64,000 nucleotides of DNA from a candidate division WOR-3 bacterium (lineage in GTDB: Bacteria > Hydrothermota > Tepidihabitantia > Tepidihabitantales > Tepidihabitantaceae): assembly GCA_013177935.1 (NCBI GenBank), contig JABLXZ010000002.1, positions 310,001-374,000 of the forward strand. The letters run 5' to 3'. This document shows, piece after piece, positions 50,101 to 56,778 of the stretch. Below the pieces are notes generated by a model, which worked only from the letters and a program-made list of their open reading frames with translations, did not search any database and had not been told where the DNA came from. The position numbers and the translations under genes were made by a program. Numbering within the stretch: position 1 is the first letter of the stretch; every line of letters begins with the position of its first letter.

Positions 50101-50186
50101 CGGCAAACTGTCGCAGCGAGGCGATTGACATCAAGGGGTTTAAGACCGAGAACATCGTGCGGGAAATCGCCGCACTGTTTCAGTGA
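47115..50186 (+). CDS. Tandem HdrA-HdrA fusion
   Basis: 1,023 residues from GTG 47115 (GTGA overlap) or ATG 47121. First module, about 23-450: FAD motif GGGIGG at 28-33, TFPTNDCSMCILSPKLV, ferredoxin pair (CTGCGLCLEKCP, CGNCARVCTAG), VQCFGSRDETVEKGYCSS; it lacks the N-terminal HdrA domain. Second module, about 467-1023: N-terminal domain (RIGVFVCHCGINIGG, CSPRTHEPLF), FAD GGGIAG, VQCVGSREDERPYCSR, and a C-terminal ferredoxin (CSACHMCETLC, CKGCGACAANC); it lacks the central ferredoxin. The two halves are complementary, as in the fused HdrA at 40206. Probable bifurcating flavin core of the second half-set. Confidence 0.92.
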   Translation: MRMEKEPMVNSAEEPRGTGPVNAALVVGGGIGGVQAALDLADSGCRVYLVERQPAIGGYMAMLDKTFPTNDCSMCILSPKLVTCARHPNIELMTLTELKSIQGEPGNFKVQLIRYARSVDLTKCTGCGLCLEKCPVKMPNEFEGGLSQRRAIFRLYAQAVPNAPMIDRTHCLKFTRDRCGNCARVCTAGAIDYSQKDEEITVEVGAVVMTPGSVIVQPQVRPEYGYGRFPNVVTSLEFERIMCASGPFGGHIKRPSDGKEPRRVAWVQCFGSRDETVEKGYCSSVCCMYATKEAVIAKEHARQIEPTIFYMDMRAFGKDFDRYIERAERQYGVRFVRARIAELREEPDTKDIVVRYADESGQHSARFDMVVLSCGFVPPEKVQALNERLQVRLNEFAYPDEDQWEPVTVREGIFIAGSGQGPKDIPETVVSASAAAARALKLVNGTTPKPVAEEKPEANDITGFAPRIGVFVCHCGINIGGIVRVPEVVEFARSLPGVVYAEENLYSCSADTLEKLKQRIREQRLNRVVVASCSPRTHEPLFQATVAEAGLNPHLFAMANIRDQCSWVHMDEPDKATLKAKDLVKMAVARVRRQEPLVPVKLPVTKAGLVIGGGIAGMSAARALADAGFDVYLVERETELGGNARTIARTIEGEDVQARLNKMREMVNSHPRIKVYTGTTVKRIDGFVGSYETTLECGGDSIKVKHGVVIVATGARYREPVEYLYGQSNRIKTQKELETMIAQGELAKGSGNVVMIQCVGSREDERPYCSRICCAQAIKNAIALKEINPAVEVFILYRDIRTYGFKEKYYRKARELGVNFIRFEKERKPVVEVKDGKLTVQVFEPILGTEIEIEPDLLVLSSGVVPQPDAGELAKMLKVPLHQDGFFLEAHAKLRPVDFATDGVFLCGLCHYPKFIDEAIASAQAAAGRAATVLARDFIEGEPYQAVVNPARCSACHMCETLCAYRAIEVKLVNERTGKFAAVVNPALCKGCGACAANCRSEAIDIKGFKTENIVREIAALFQ

Positions 50187-50611
50187 AAACCGAAAAGTAT
50201 CAACTCCTGGAACACACCGCTGACCTGATGGTGGCAATTTACGGCCGGGACCTGCCCGAACTTTTCCGCAATGCGGCATTTATGCTTTTTGATGTGATGG
50301 TGGAGCTGAAACAAGTTGAGCCGAACTTGACCGAAGAGGTGAAGTTGAATTCGTTTAACCTGGAGGAACTATTTCTTGACTGGTTGCGCGAACTGCTCTA
50401 TCGATTTTCCACCCGTGGTTTTGTGCCCGTTGCGGTGGTGATTGAAGAACTCAAACCGGAGGCGGGCGAACTGAAGGCAAAACTAACCGGCGAGATTTAT
50501 CAACCGGAAAAGCACGGTTTGAAGATAGAAATCAAGACCCCGACCTATCATCAGTACCGGCTGGAGAAAGGTCCGACCGGCTGGACTGCAACCGTGGTCT
50601 TAGATGTTTAG
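50183..50611 (+). CDS. Archease
   Basis: 142 residues from GTG 50183 (GTGA overlap with the HdrAA gene). The archease pattern is clear: YQLLEHTADLMVAIYG (about 5-20), ELFRNAAFMLFDVM, ELFLDWLRELLYRFST, and a C-terminal IEIKTPTYHQYRLEK with metal-binding Asp/His positions. Archease activates the RNA ligase RtcB in tRNA splicing or RNA repair. RtcB is not in the window. Translational coupling to a redox operon is odd and may simply reflect operon fusion. Its stop overlaps the convergent cysteine desulfurase gene by 4 bp. Confidence 0.92.
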   Translation: MKTEKYQLLEHTADLMVAIYGRDLPELFRNAAFMLFDVMVELKQVEPNLTEEVKLNSFNLEELFLDWLRELLYRFSTRGFVPVAVVIEELKPEAGELKAKLTGEIYQPEKHGLKIEIKTPTYHQYRLEKGPTGWTATVVLDV

Positions 50612-51777
50612 TGTGCCGATTTTAAGGGCGAAATCTCCCGCAACCTTTTGACCACCCGCTCAAAAACCTCGACGGTGTAGTCAATATCGGCTTCGGTAGT
50701 TTCGTCGCCCAATGAGAACCGGACAACCGAATTACGAAAGAGGGGCGGGATGTTGATTGCCTTGACCGTAGGTGATGGTTCTGGTTCGCCGGAAGAGCAG
50801 GCGGAACCCGAGGCAACCGCAATCCCTTCGAGGTCTAAGTTCATCAAGAGGGCTTCCCCTTCAACATAGGCGACGCTGAAGTGGCTCGTATTGACAAGCC
50901 GTTTTTCCGGATGGCCATTGAGCCGGACATCAGGCACCCGGGAGAGGATTTGTTCTTCAAGACGCTGGCGCAAGCGTAGCATCTTTGCAGCGTGGCTTTG
51001 CCACTCGTTTTTCAAGATGTTGCATGCCATACCCATTCCCACGATGCCGATGATGTTTTCGGTACCGGCACGCCGCCCCTTCTCATGATGACCGCCGTGG
51101 ATCAGGGGATGAATTTTGACACCCTCCCGGATGAAAAGGACACCAACACCTTTGGGTGCATGAATTTTGTGGCCCGAGATGGTCAATAGGTCAACACCCA
51201 GTTCCCGGACATCAATTTTCATTTTACCGGCGGCGGATACCGCATCGGTATGCAATAACACCCCGGCATTTTTACAGATAGCGGCAATCTCTTTGATAGG
51301 TTCAATCGTACCAATCTCGTTGTTGGCGAGCATTACGCTCACGAGTGCGGTCTCTTTTGTTATTGCCTTTTGCACCGCTGCCGGGTCAACAATACCGTAC
51401 GAGTCAACCGGCAGAAAGGTTACCTGCCAGCCCTGCTCGGATAGATACTGGGCGCTGCCCAAAATTGAGGCGTGTTCAATCGGGCTCGTGATGATGTGCC
51501 GGCCGCGTTCGAGCATCAGCGCCACCGCCACTCCTTTAATCGCCCAGTTGTTCGCTTCGGTGCCACCGCTGGTAAAGAAGATTTCTTCGGGTTTGGCATT
51601 TAAGAAGTCGGCAACCTGTTCGCGCGCCCGGGCGATACCTTCGGCCGCTTCCCGGCCAAAGGAGTGCAGGTTGGAAGGGTTGCCAAAGATTTCGTTCAGA
51701 AAAGGTTCAATCGCCTGCCGGACTCTTGGGTCAATTGGTGTTGTTGAGTTGTTGTCCAGATAAATCCGTCGTTTCAT
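50608..51777 (-). CDS. Cysteine desulfurase (NifS/IscS family)
   Basis: 389 residues, normal length. RRIYLDNNSTTPIDPRV at the start, GGTEANNWAIKG (PLP phosphate), TDAVSAAGKM, SGHKIHAPKGVG with the PLP lysine (about 205), RAGTENI, and the active-site loop ASGSACSSGEPEPS (Cys about 328). It releases sulfur from cysteine for Fe-S cluster assembly, fitting the many Fe-S proteins next door. It overlaps lspA by 47 bp upstream and archease by 4 bp at its end. No IscU-like scaffold is nearby. Confidence 0.95.
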   Translation of the reverse strand: MKRRIYLDNNSTTPIDPRVRQAIEPFLNEIFGNPSNLHSFGREAAEGIARAREQVADFLNAKPEEIFFTSGGTEANNWAIKGVAVALMLERGRHIITSPIEHASILGSAQYLSEQGWQVTFLPVDSYGIVDPAAVQKAITKETALVSVMLANNEIGTIEPIKEIAAICKNAGVLLHTDAVSAAGKMKIDVRELGVDLLTISGHKIHAPKGVGVLFIREGVKIHPLIHGGHHEKGRRAGTENIIGIVGMGMACNILKNEWQSHAAKMLRLRQRLEEQILSRVPDVRLNGHPEKRLVNTSHFSVAYVEGEALLMNLDLEGIAVASGSACSSGEPEPSPTVKAINIPPLFRNSVVRFSLGDETTEADIDYTVEVFERVVKRLREISPLKSAH

Positions 51778-52285
51778 GCTCTTTTGCCTCCTTTGATTTC
51801 TGCTGCCGGTTTTTGATCGTACCGGCGATTTCGTAAAGGAAAATCATTATCACCCCGATAACAACAAAGGCATCCGCCAGGTTGAAGGTAAACCAGCGGA
51901 TACGGAGCGAACGCAGTTCAAAATCAATAAAGTCGATAACAAATCCCAGCCGGAACCGGTCAATAAGGTTGCCCAAAGCGCCGCCCAGAATCAGGCCGTA
52001 GGCTGAGCCGAGCCAGGTGCTTTTGGTTTTCAGGGCAAAAATTAGGACAAGGATGATGCCGATGCCGGGCAGGATGAAGTACATCAGCCGCGGACCAAAA
52101 GGAATGCCAAAAACACCCCGGGTGTTGGTGGTGTAGGAAATCTTGAGAATGTCGCCGAGAATTCGAATCGGTGCACCACCTTCAACACCGCCGGTGATTC
52201 CGTAAACAAGGATTTTTGTCAGCTGGTCAGCAAATAGTGATGCGATGGCGGCCCAGACAAACGACCGGCGCAGGGCAGCAGCCAT
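51731..52285 (-). CDS. lspA: Lipoprotein signal peptidase LspA
   Basis: 184 residues with four hydrophobic segments. Conserved motifs: FADQLTKILV near 18-27, YTTNTRGVFG (about 51-60), GGALGNLIDRFRLGFVIDFI (catalytic Asp region, about 101-120) and FNLADAFVVIG with the second catalytic Asp (about 133). It cleaves prolipoprotein signal peptides, as required for the lipoproteins encoded at 18-31 kb. The C-terminus has an unusual hydrophilic tail of about 30 residues that overlaps the next gene. Its start overlaps the stop of the upstream zinc-ribbon gene by one base. Confidence 0.93.
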   Translation of the reverse strand: MAAALRRSFVWAAIASLFADQLTKILVYGITGGVEGGAPIRILGDILKISYTTNTRGVFGIPFGPRLMYFILPGIGIILVLIFALKTKSTWLGSAYGLILGGALGNLIDRFRLGFVIDFIDFELRSLRIRWFTFNLADAFVVIGVIMIFLYEIAGTIKNRQQKSKEAKEHETTDLSGQQLNNTN

Positions 52286-53235
52286 CAGATGATGTGCTCG
52301 GCGCCCGCAAGCAGCCGGTCGAGCGCTTCGGCGTTATAAACCCGGATGTGGTAATGCTGCGCAAACTGCTGGGCATCTTCTGAGAGGTATGGGACCGCGA
52401 TGAGGATGATGTCCTGGGCACCGACATCGTAAGCCTTGGCATAGAGTTTGATGACCTCTTCCGAGTCAACGGCGCGCTCGGCTGAGGCGAGTCCGACGAC
52501 GACCTTGTGCTCAAGCGGACCGGTGTGCTTGATGGCGAGGATGTCGATAGTGTGCTCGGCACCGGACTTCCCGAGCAGACGCGCCGATTCCTGGACATCG
52601 TAGCCCTCGCGTTTCAGTATCTCCAGCACCTTGGCGCGGGGGATGCGTTCGAGACGGAGTTTGGAGATTTGTGCCGGGTCGAGTACGAACCGATAGAGGA
52701 CCAGTTCCCGCACCCCATCTTTCGGGAAGTTGCGGTTGCAGCCCGGGCAGTGCCACTTTTCGACCGGAGTCCGGGTTATCTCCCGGCAGTTTTCACACTG
52801 GTAGCGGTTGCCCAGGTCGTCATAGTCGCTGCCAACAAGGAAAAGTTCGGCACGGCACTTGGGGCAGATGCGTTCGTCTTTGCGCTGGAAATCCTTTTCC
52901 GGTGCGGTCCAGTTGCAGGGGCGGTGTCTTAAAAGTCGCACGCGGTTTAGGTTGGGTGAACCGCACTTCGGGCAGAAAATCGTCCACTCAAGGTTATGGG
53001 AGTTGCAGACCGGGCAGAACAGAAGACGTTCGGCAAAATGGCGTTCAAGATAGCCCAGACGGTGCAGGTCACTGAGCAGCCGCTGGGCATATTCGGCATC
53101 AACCCCGAGGTGGTTTTCCACCACCGGATAACTTACCCAGCCGTCTGGACGAGGAGCAAACACTGGTTCCAGCGCCGGGAGTTTGTTCTCGGCGAGGAGT
53201 TCTAACAGGCTCAACACCTTCGGGTCGTTAATCAT
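52285..53235 (-). CDS. Zinc-ribbon protein with restriction-endonuclease-like C-terminus
   Basis: 316 residues. Residues 1-65 look like a winged-helix (VENHLGVDAEYAQRLLSDLH). Residues 73-175 hold four or five CxxC zinc-ribbon knuckles (CPVC, CPKC, CPKC, CENC, CPGC). Residues 215-316 resemble an Mrr/PD-(D/E)xK nuclease-like fold (HTIDILAIKHTGPLEHKVVV, IILIAVPYLSEDAQQFAQHY). The metal-binding domain may be of the TackOD1 type. It is likely a DNA-linked or regulatory protein of unknown role, first gene of the lspA/desulfurase transcript, with a strong promoter and TGGAGG site. Confidence 0.65.
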   Translation of the reverse strand: MINDPKVLSLLELLAENKLPALEPVFAPRPDGWVSYPVVENHLGVDAEYAQRLLSDLHRLGYLERHFAERLLFCPVCNSHNLEWTIFCPKCGSPNLNRVRLLRHRPCNWTAPEKDFQRKDERICPKCRAELFLVGSDYDDLGNRYQCENCREITRTPVEKWHCPGCNRNFPKDGVRELVLYRFVLDPAQISKLRLERIPRAKVLEILKREGYDVQESARLLGKSGAEHTIDILAIKHTGPLEHKVVVGLASAERAVDSEEVIKLYAKAYDVGAQDIILIAVPYLSEDAQQFAQHYHIRVYNAEALDRLLAGAEHII

Positions 53236-53252
53236 CTTTAGCCTCCAGAATA

Positions 53253-53281
53253 ATTATACCAGAAAAAGCCCGATAAGTCAA
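53253..53281 (-). promoter_or_regulatory. Promoter of the zinc-ribbon/lspA/desulfurase transcript
   Basis: Minus strand: -35 TTGACT (53281-53276), 17-nt spacer, -10 TATAAT (53258-53253), then a short leader with TGGAGG before ATG 53235. Confidence 0.8.
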
Positions 53282-53353
53282 AGATGTATTTTCCACCCTC
53301 CTCTTTGTCCCCTCCCATCAAGGGAGGGGAGAGAAAAAGTCCGATAAGTCAAA
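53261..53353. repeat. Hairpin element flanked by 22-bp direct repeats
   Basis: AGAAAAAGCCCGATAAGTCA and two following bases at 53261-53282 recur at 53332-53353 with one mismatch. The 49 bp between them carry a perfect 8-bp hairpin (CCCCTCCC ATCAA GGGAGGGG, 53309-53329) of the R2 type. The left repeat is part of the zinc-ribbon gene's promoter. The layout looks like an R2 insertion with a target duplication. Confidence 0.75.
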
Positions 53354-53386
53354 AGGAGGGGCGAATGATTATTCAACCGTACAAGT
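53354..53386 (+). repeat. Displaced copy of the FdhB-like gene start
   Basis: GGAGGGGCGAATGATTATTC plus AACCGTACAAGTT matches the start region of the FdhB-like gene (45249-45281) with one change. It encodes MIIQPYKF then a short unrelated tail (18 codons to TAA), so it is a fragment of that gene start carried here with the repeat. Confidence 0.75.
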
Positions 53387-53414
53387 TTGACACGATACCG
53401 GCACCGATTACACT
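53387..53414 (+). promoter_or_regulatory. Likely promoter of nrdJ
   Basis: -35 TTGACA (53387-53392), 16-nt spacer, -10 TACACT (53409-53414). Leader of about 40 nt to ATG 53460, containing an R1 purine repeat. Confidence 0.5.
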
Positions 53415-53459
53415 GAGATAAAGAAGAACAGAAGGGAAACAGTGCAGAAGAGCAGAAGT

Positions 53460-55622
53460 ATGAAGAAGGTTGAGTTATCAGCCAATGCGATTGAGGTGCT
53501 GAGGCGCCGCTATTTGCGCCGGGACGAGCAGGGTAACATCATTGAGACACCCGAAGCGATGTTTTTCCGGGTGGCAAGGACGATTGCTGAGATCGATGCC
53601 CGCTACGGTGCCAGTTCGGCTGAGGTTGAGCGGTTGACTGAGGAGTTTTACGAGTTGATGAGCGGTCTGCTATTTCTGCCCAACTCCCCCACCTTGATGA
53701 ACGCCGGGACCGAACTGGGCCAGTTGAGCGCCTGTTTTGTCCTGCCGGTGGGTGATTCAATGGAAGAGATTTTTGATGCGGTGAAGTATGCGGCGCTGAT
53801 TCACAAGTCGGGCGGTGGCACCGGGTTCAGTTTCTCGCGGCTGCGACCCAAAGGGGATGTGGTTGGCTCTACCAAGGGAGTCAGTTCCGGACCGCTCTCT
53901 TTTATGAGCGTTTTTGATGCCGCAACCGAGGCGGTAAAACAGGGTGGCAGACGCCGGGGCGCCAATATGGGGCTCTTACGGGTTGACCATCCCGATATTC
54001 AGGAGTTTATCACCTGCAAGGACGACCCAAATCGGTTCACGAACTTTAATATCTCGGTCGGCGTGACCGAGGGGTTTATGCGCGCGGTACTGGAGGACCG
54101 GGAGTACGCGCTGATCAATCCCCGTTCCCATGAGGTGGTGCAGCGGTTGCGGGCGCAGGAGGTTTTTAATTTGATTGTCCATCAGGCGTGGAAGAATGGC
54201 GAACCGGGAATAGTTTTCCTTGACCGGGTGAATGCGGCGAATCCGGTGCCGGCTGAGGGCGAAATTGAGGCAACCAACCCCTGCGGCGAACAGCCGCTTC
54301 TGCCCTATGAGTCCTGCAACCTTGGTTCAATCAATCTGGCGCGGATGGTTAAAGAGAGCACGGTCGACTGGGAACTTTTAGGTCAGGTGGTGCAAAAGGC
54401 GGTACACTTCCTTGACAATGTGATTGACGCCAACCGGTATCCGCTGCCGGTGATTGCCGAAAAGACGCGCGCCAATCGGAAGATTGGTCTCGGTGTGATG
54501 GGCTGGGCTGATATGCTGGCGCAACTCGGGATTCCGTACAATGCGGCAGAGGCGCTTGAGTTAGCCGAAGCGGTGATGAAGTTCATTCTTGAGCAGGGCA
54601 AGCGGGCGTCCCAGCAACTGGCAAAGGCAAGGGGTGTGTTTCCGAACTTTGAAAAGAGCGTTTACTATCCGGATGAAAAGTTGCGCAATGCCACGATTAC
54701 CACCATTGCGCCGACCGGCAGTTTGAGCATCATCGCCGGTTGTAGCAGCGGGATTGAGCCTTACTTTGCCCTTGCCTTTGAGCGCAACATCCTCGACGGT
54801 ACCAGGCTGAAAGAGGTTAACCCTTATTTAAGGGCGGAACTGGAAAAGCGGGGCATCTGGAATCAGGCGCTGGAACAGGCTTTATTTGCCGAGGGGAAGC
54901 TGAGTAAGATTCCCGATGTGCCGGACGATTTGAAGTTGCGGTTTGTTACCGCACTGGAGTTGACTCCAGAGGAGCACATCCGGATGCAGGCGGCGTTCCA
55001 GCGCTATGTGCAGAATGCGGTGAGCAAGACGGTGAATCTGGCAAATCAGGCGAGTGAAGAGGATGTACGCCGGGTGTTCCTTTTAGCCTATGAACTGGGT
55101 TGTAAAGGGGTGACGGTCTATCGGGACGGGTCAAGGGCAGCCCAGGTTTTGTCGGTGCAGAGTACCGCAGAGGCGGTTAAACCGCGGGGTCGGGCGCCTT
55201 TGTTAACCGGGGTGACGCGGAAGATGGCAACCGGCTGCGGCAACCTGTATGTGACGATTAACCGGGATGAGAGCGGCCGGTTGTTTGAGGTGTTTACCAA
55301 CATCGGTAAAGCCGGGGTGTGTGCTCAGGCGCAGGCGGAGGCGATGGGCCGGCTGGTTTCGCTTGCTTTGCGCAGCGGAGTTGAACCCAGGCAGATTGTC
55401 AAACAGTTGAAGGGGATTTCGTGCCAGTCGCACGCCTGGTCAAAAAATGATAAGATTACCAGTTGTGCCGATGCCATCGCCAAGGCGCTGGAACAGGAGT
55501 TGGGTGAGGTTGTGGAGGTGGAGAAGGGTAAAGAGGGCGCCTGTCCAGACTGTGGTGGCAGGGTGGAGTTTCAGGAGGGGTGTCTGGTTTGCGTCTCGTG
55601 CGGTTTCAGTAAGTGTCCGTAA
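53460..55622 (+). CDS. nrdJ: Adenosylcobalamin-dependent (class II) ribonucleotide reductase
   Basis: About 720 residues from ATG 53460; an in-frame GTG 53442 would add a repeat-derived MQKSRS. Class II RNR signatures: PNSPTLMNAGTELGQLSACF (substrate site, redox Cys), HKSGGGTGFSFSRLRP, GGRRRGANMGLLRVDHPD, TNPCGEQPLLPYESCNLGS (catalytic Cys-x-Glu), TIAPTGSLSIIAG, and a C-terminal zinc-type tail CPDCGGRV to CVSCGFSKCP. It makes deoxyribonucleotides without oxygen using adenosylcobalamin, consistent with the B12 riboswitch and BtuB-like receptor 4 kb downstream. Confidence 0.96.
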   Translation: MKKVELSANAIEVLRRRYLRRDEQGNIIETPEAMFFRVARTIAEIDARYGASSAEVERLTEEFYELMSGLLFLPNSPTLMNAGTELGQLSACFVLPVGDSMEEIFDAVKYAALIHKSGGGTGFSFSRLRPKGDVVGSTKGVSSGPLSFMSVFDAATEAVKQGGRRRGANMGLLRVDHPDIQEFITCKDDPNRFTNFNISVGVTEGFMRAVLEDREYALINPRSHEVVQRLRAQEVFNLIVHQAWKNGEPGIVFLDRVNAANPVPAEGEIEATNPCGEQPLLPYESCNLGSINLARMVKESTVDWELLGQVVQKAVHFLDNVIDANRYPLPVIAEKTRANRKIGLGVMGWADMLAQLGIPYNAAEALELAEAVMKFILEQGKRASQQLAKARGVFPNFEKSVYYPDEKLRNATITTIAPTGSLSIIAGCSSGIEPYFALAFERNILDGTRLKEVNPYLRAELEKRGIWNQALEQALFAEGKLSKIPDVPDDLKLRFVTALELTPEEHIRMQAAFQRYVQNAVSKTVNLANQASEEDVRRVFLLAYELGCKGVTVYRDGSRAAQVLSVQSTAEAVKPRGRAPLLTGVTRKMATGCGNLYVTINRDESGRLFEVFTNIGKAGVCAQAQAEAMGRLVSLALRSGVEPRQIVKQLKGISCQSHAWSKNDKITSCADAIAKALEQELGEVVEVEKGKEGACPDCGGRVEFQEGCLVCVSCGFSKCP

Positions 55623-55908
55623 TCGCAGGGTAGCCAGGGCCGTTTGTTGCCGCTGAAATTTAGGCGCTGGTTGGTTTGCCGGTTTTTTTATTTAGAACCC
55701 AAAATTGGGCGGGATTAACGGCTAAGTTTGGTAGCATACTTATAACCAACGATTTTTAAATCTGTTACGAGATTTTGTATCCCGGGCATAGGGCTTACCA
55801 ATGAGCCGTTCCGGGGGTGGTAATGGGGATAAGTTTGTTTACCCAGAAGGGTGTTGTTAAAGGGAGGGTTTGGTCCAACATAACAGGTGATATTGGGAGC
55901 GGGGCTGG
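55623..55908. other. Intergenic region, nothing recognised
   Basis: 286 bp between convergent nrdJ and the DUF554 gene. AT-rich patches and a short AACCCAAAATTGGGC inverted repeat are present. I see no gene, RNA or clear terminator. Confidence 0.4.
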
Positions 55909-56589
55909 TTAGTGGATGAAGATGAGGGCAAGGAGCGGGGCGATGATGAGGGCGGGCAGGAGGTTGAGGATTTTTATCTCCTTGATTTGGAGGAGGTTGA
56001 TACCGAGACCGATAAGGATGAGCCCGCCCACTGCGGTTAGTTCATCGGCGATGATGGGGTTTAAGGTGTTGCCGAGCAGGCGCACAATAAGGGTTAGACC
56101 GGCCTGGTAAAGGAACAGGGGCAGGACCGAGAACAGAACGCCGATGCCGAGCGCGGCGCTGAGTGCAACCGCAGCAACTCCATCCAGGAGCGCCTTGGTG
56201 AAGTAAAGGGTGGGTGGTTTGCCCAAGCCTTCTTCAATGGCACCGAGGATGGTCATTGAGCCCATACAGAACAAAAGAAATGCGGAAATCAATCCTTCGG
56301 TGAAGCGGTCGGCTTTTAAGGCAAAACGGGTTTTCAGTTTTTCAATTGCCCGGTTGAGCCGCTGGTCAATTTGGAGCAGTTCGCCGATGATGGCACCGGG
56401 CAGGATGGAAAAGACGAGAATCAGGATGTGGTGGGTTTTCAGCGCCATTGAGACGCCGAGGAACAGGGTGAAGATACCAATTGCGCCAAATGCGGTTTGG
56501 GTAAGGCGTTGGGGCAAACGGGTGTGAAGGAAGATGCCGATGAGGCTGCCGATGATGACGGTGGCGACATTGACGAGTGTGCCAAGCAC
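55909..56589 (-). CDS. DUF554 family membrane protein
   Basis: 226 residues from GTG 56589, with about seven hydrophobic segments. The N-terminus MLGTLVNVATVIIGSLIGIF, the FLGVSMALKT helix, GSMTILGAIEEGLGKPPTLY and GGLILIGLGINLL are typical of DUF554 (YdfK/YqgA). Function in the family is unknown; a transport role is assumed by others. It stands alone between nrdJ and tRNA-Arg. Confidence 0.9.
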   Translation of the reverse strand: MLGTLVNVATVIIGSLIGIFLHTRLPQRLTQTAFGAIGIFTLFLGVSMALKTHHILILVFSILPGAIIGELLQIDQRLNRAIEKLKTRFALKADRFTEGLISAFLLFCMGSMTILGAIEEGLGKPPTLYFTKALLDGVAAVALSAALGIGVLFSVLPLFLYQAGLTLIVRLLGNTLNPIIADELTAVGGLILIGLGINLLQIKEIKILNLLPALIIAPLLALIFIH

Positions 56590-56647
56590 AGATTAATGTT
56601 AGCGGCGGTTTGGTGTCAAGGCAATTGTGGAGTTTTGGGGTAAAAAC

Positions 56648-56675
56648 TTGACTTTATTGCGGAGCGGGGTAAATT
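56648..56675 (+). promoter_or_regulatory. Promoter of tRNA-Arg
   Basis: -35 TTGACT (56648-56653), 16-nt spacer, -10 TAAATT (56670-56675), with the transcript start expected about 56682, just before the tRNA. Confidence 0.55.
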
Positions 56676-56684
56676 AAGAGCGGT

Positions 56685-56758
56685 GCGCCCGTAGCTCAGA
56701 TGGATAGAGCGGCAGACTCCGGATCTGCAGGCCACGCGTTCGAATCGCGTCGGGCGCT
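56685..56758 (+). tRNA. tRNA-Arg (CCG)
   Basis: 74-nt cloverleaf: acceptor GCGCCCG/CGGGCGC, D-arm GCTC/GAGC, anticodon arm GCAGA-CTCCGGA-TCTGC reading CCG, T-arm ACGCG-TTCGAAT-CGCGT. The discriminator is T and no CCA is encoded, unlike the CAU tRNA at 12381, so CCA must be added enzymatically. A nitroreductase gene follows 20 nt later. Confidence 0.95.
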
Positions 56759-56778
56759 GGTTTTCATAAGGGGGTAAG

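Noticed and set aside
33322-53459. R1/R2 copies as a CRISPR array
   Set aside because: Copies are dispersed over 20 kb, irregular in spacing and length, sit within genes, and have no spacers or cas genes.
55623-55908. A possible RNA gene or small protein after nrdJ
   Set aside because: No start codon with a ribosome site, no stable hairpin with T-run and no recognised RNA motif.
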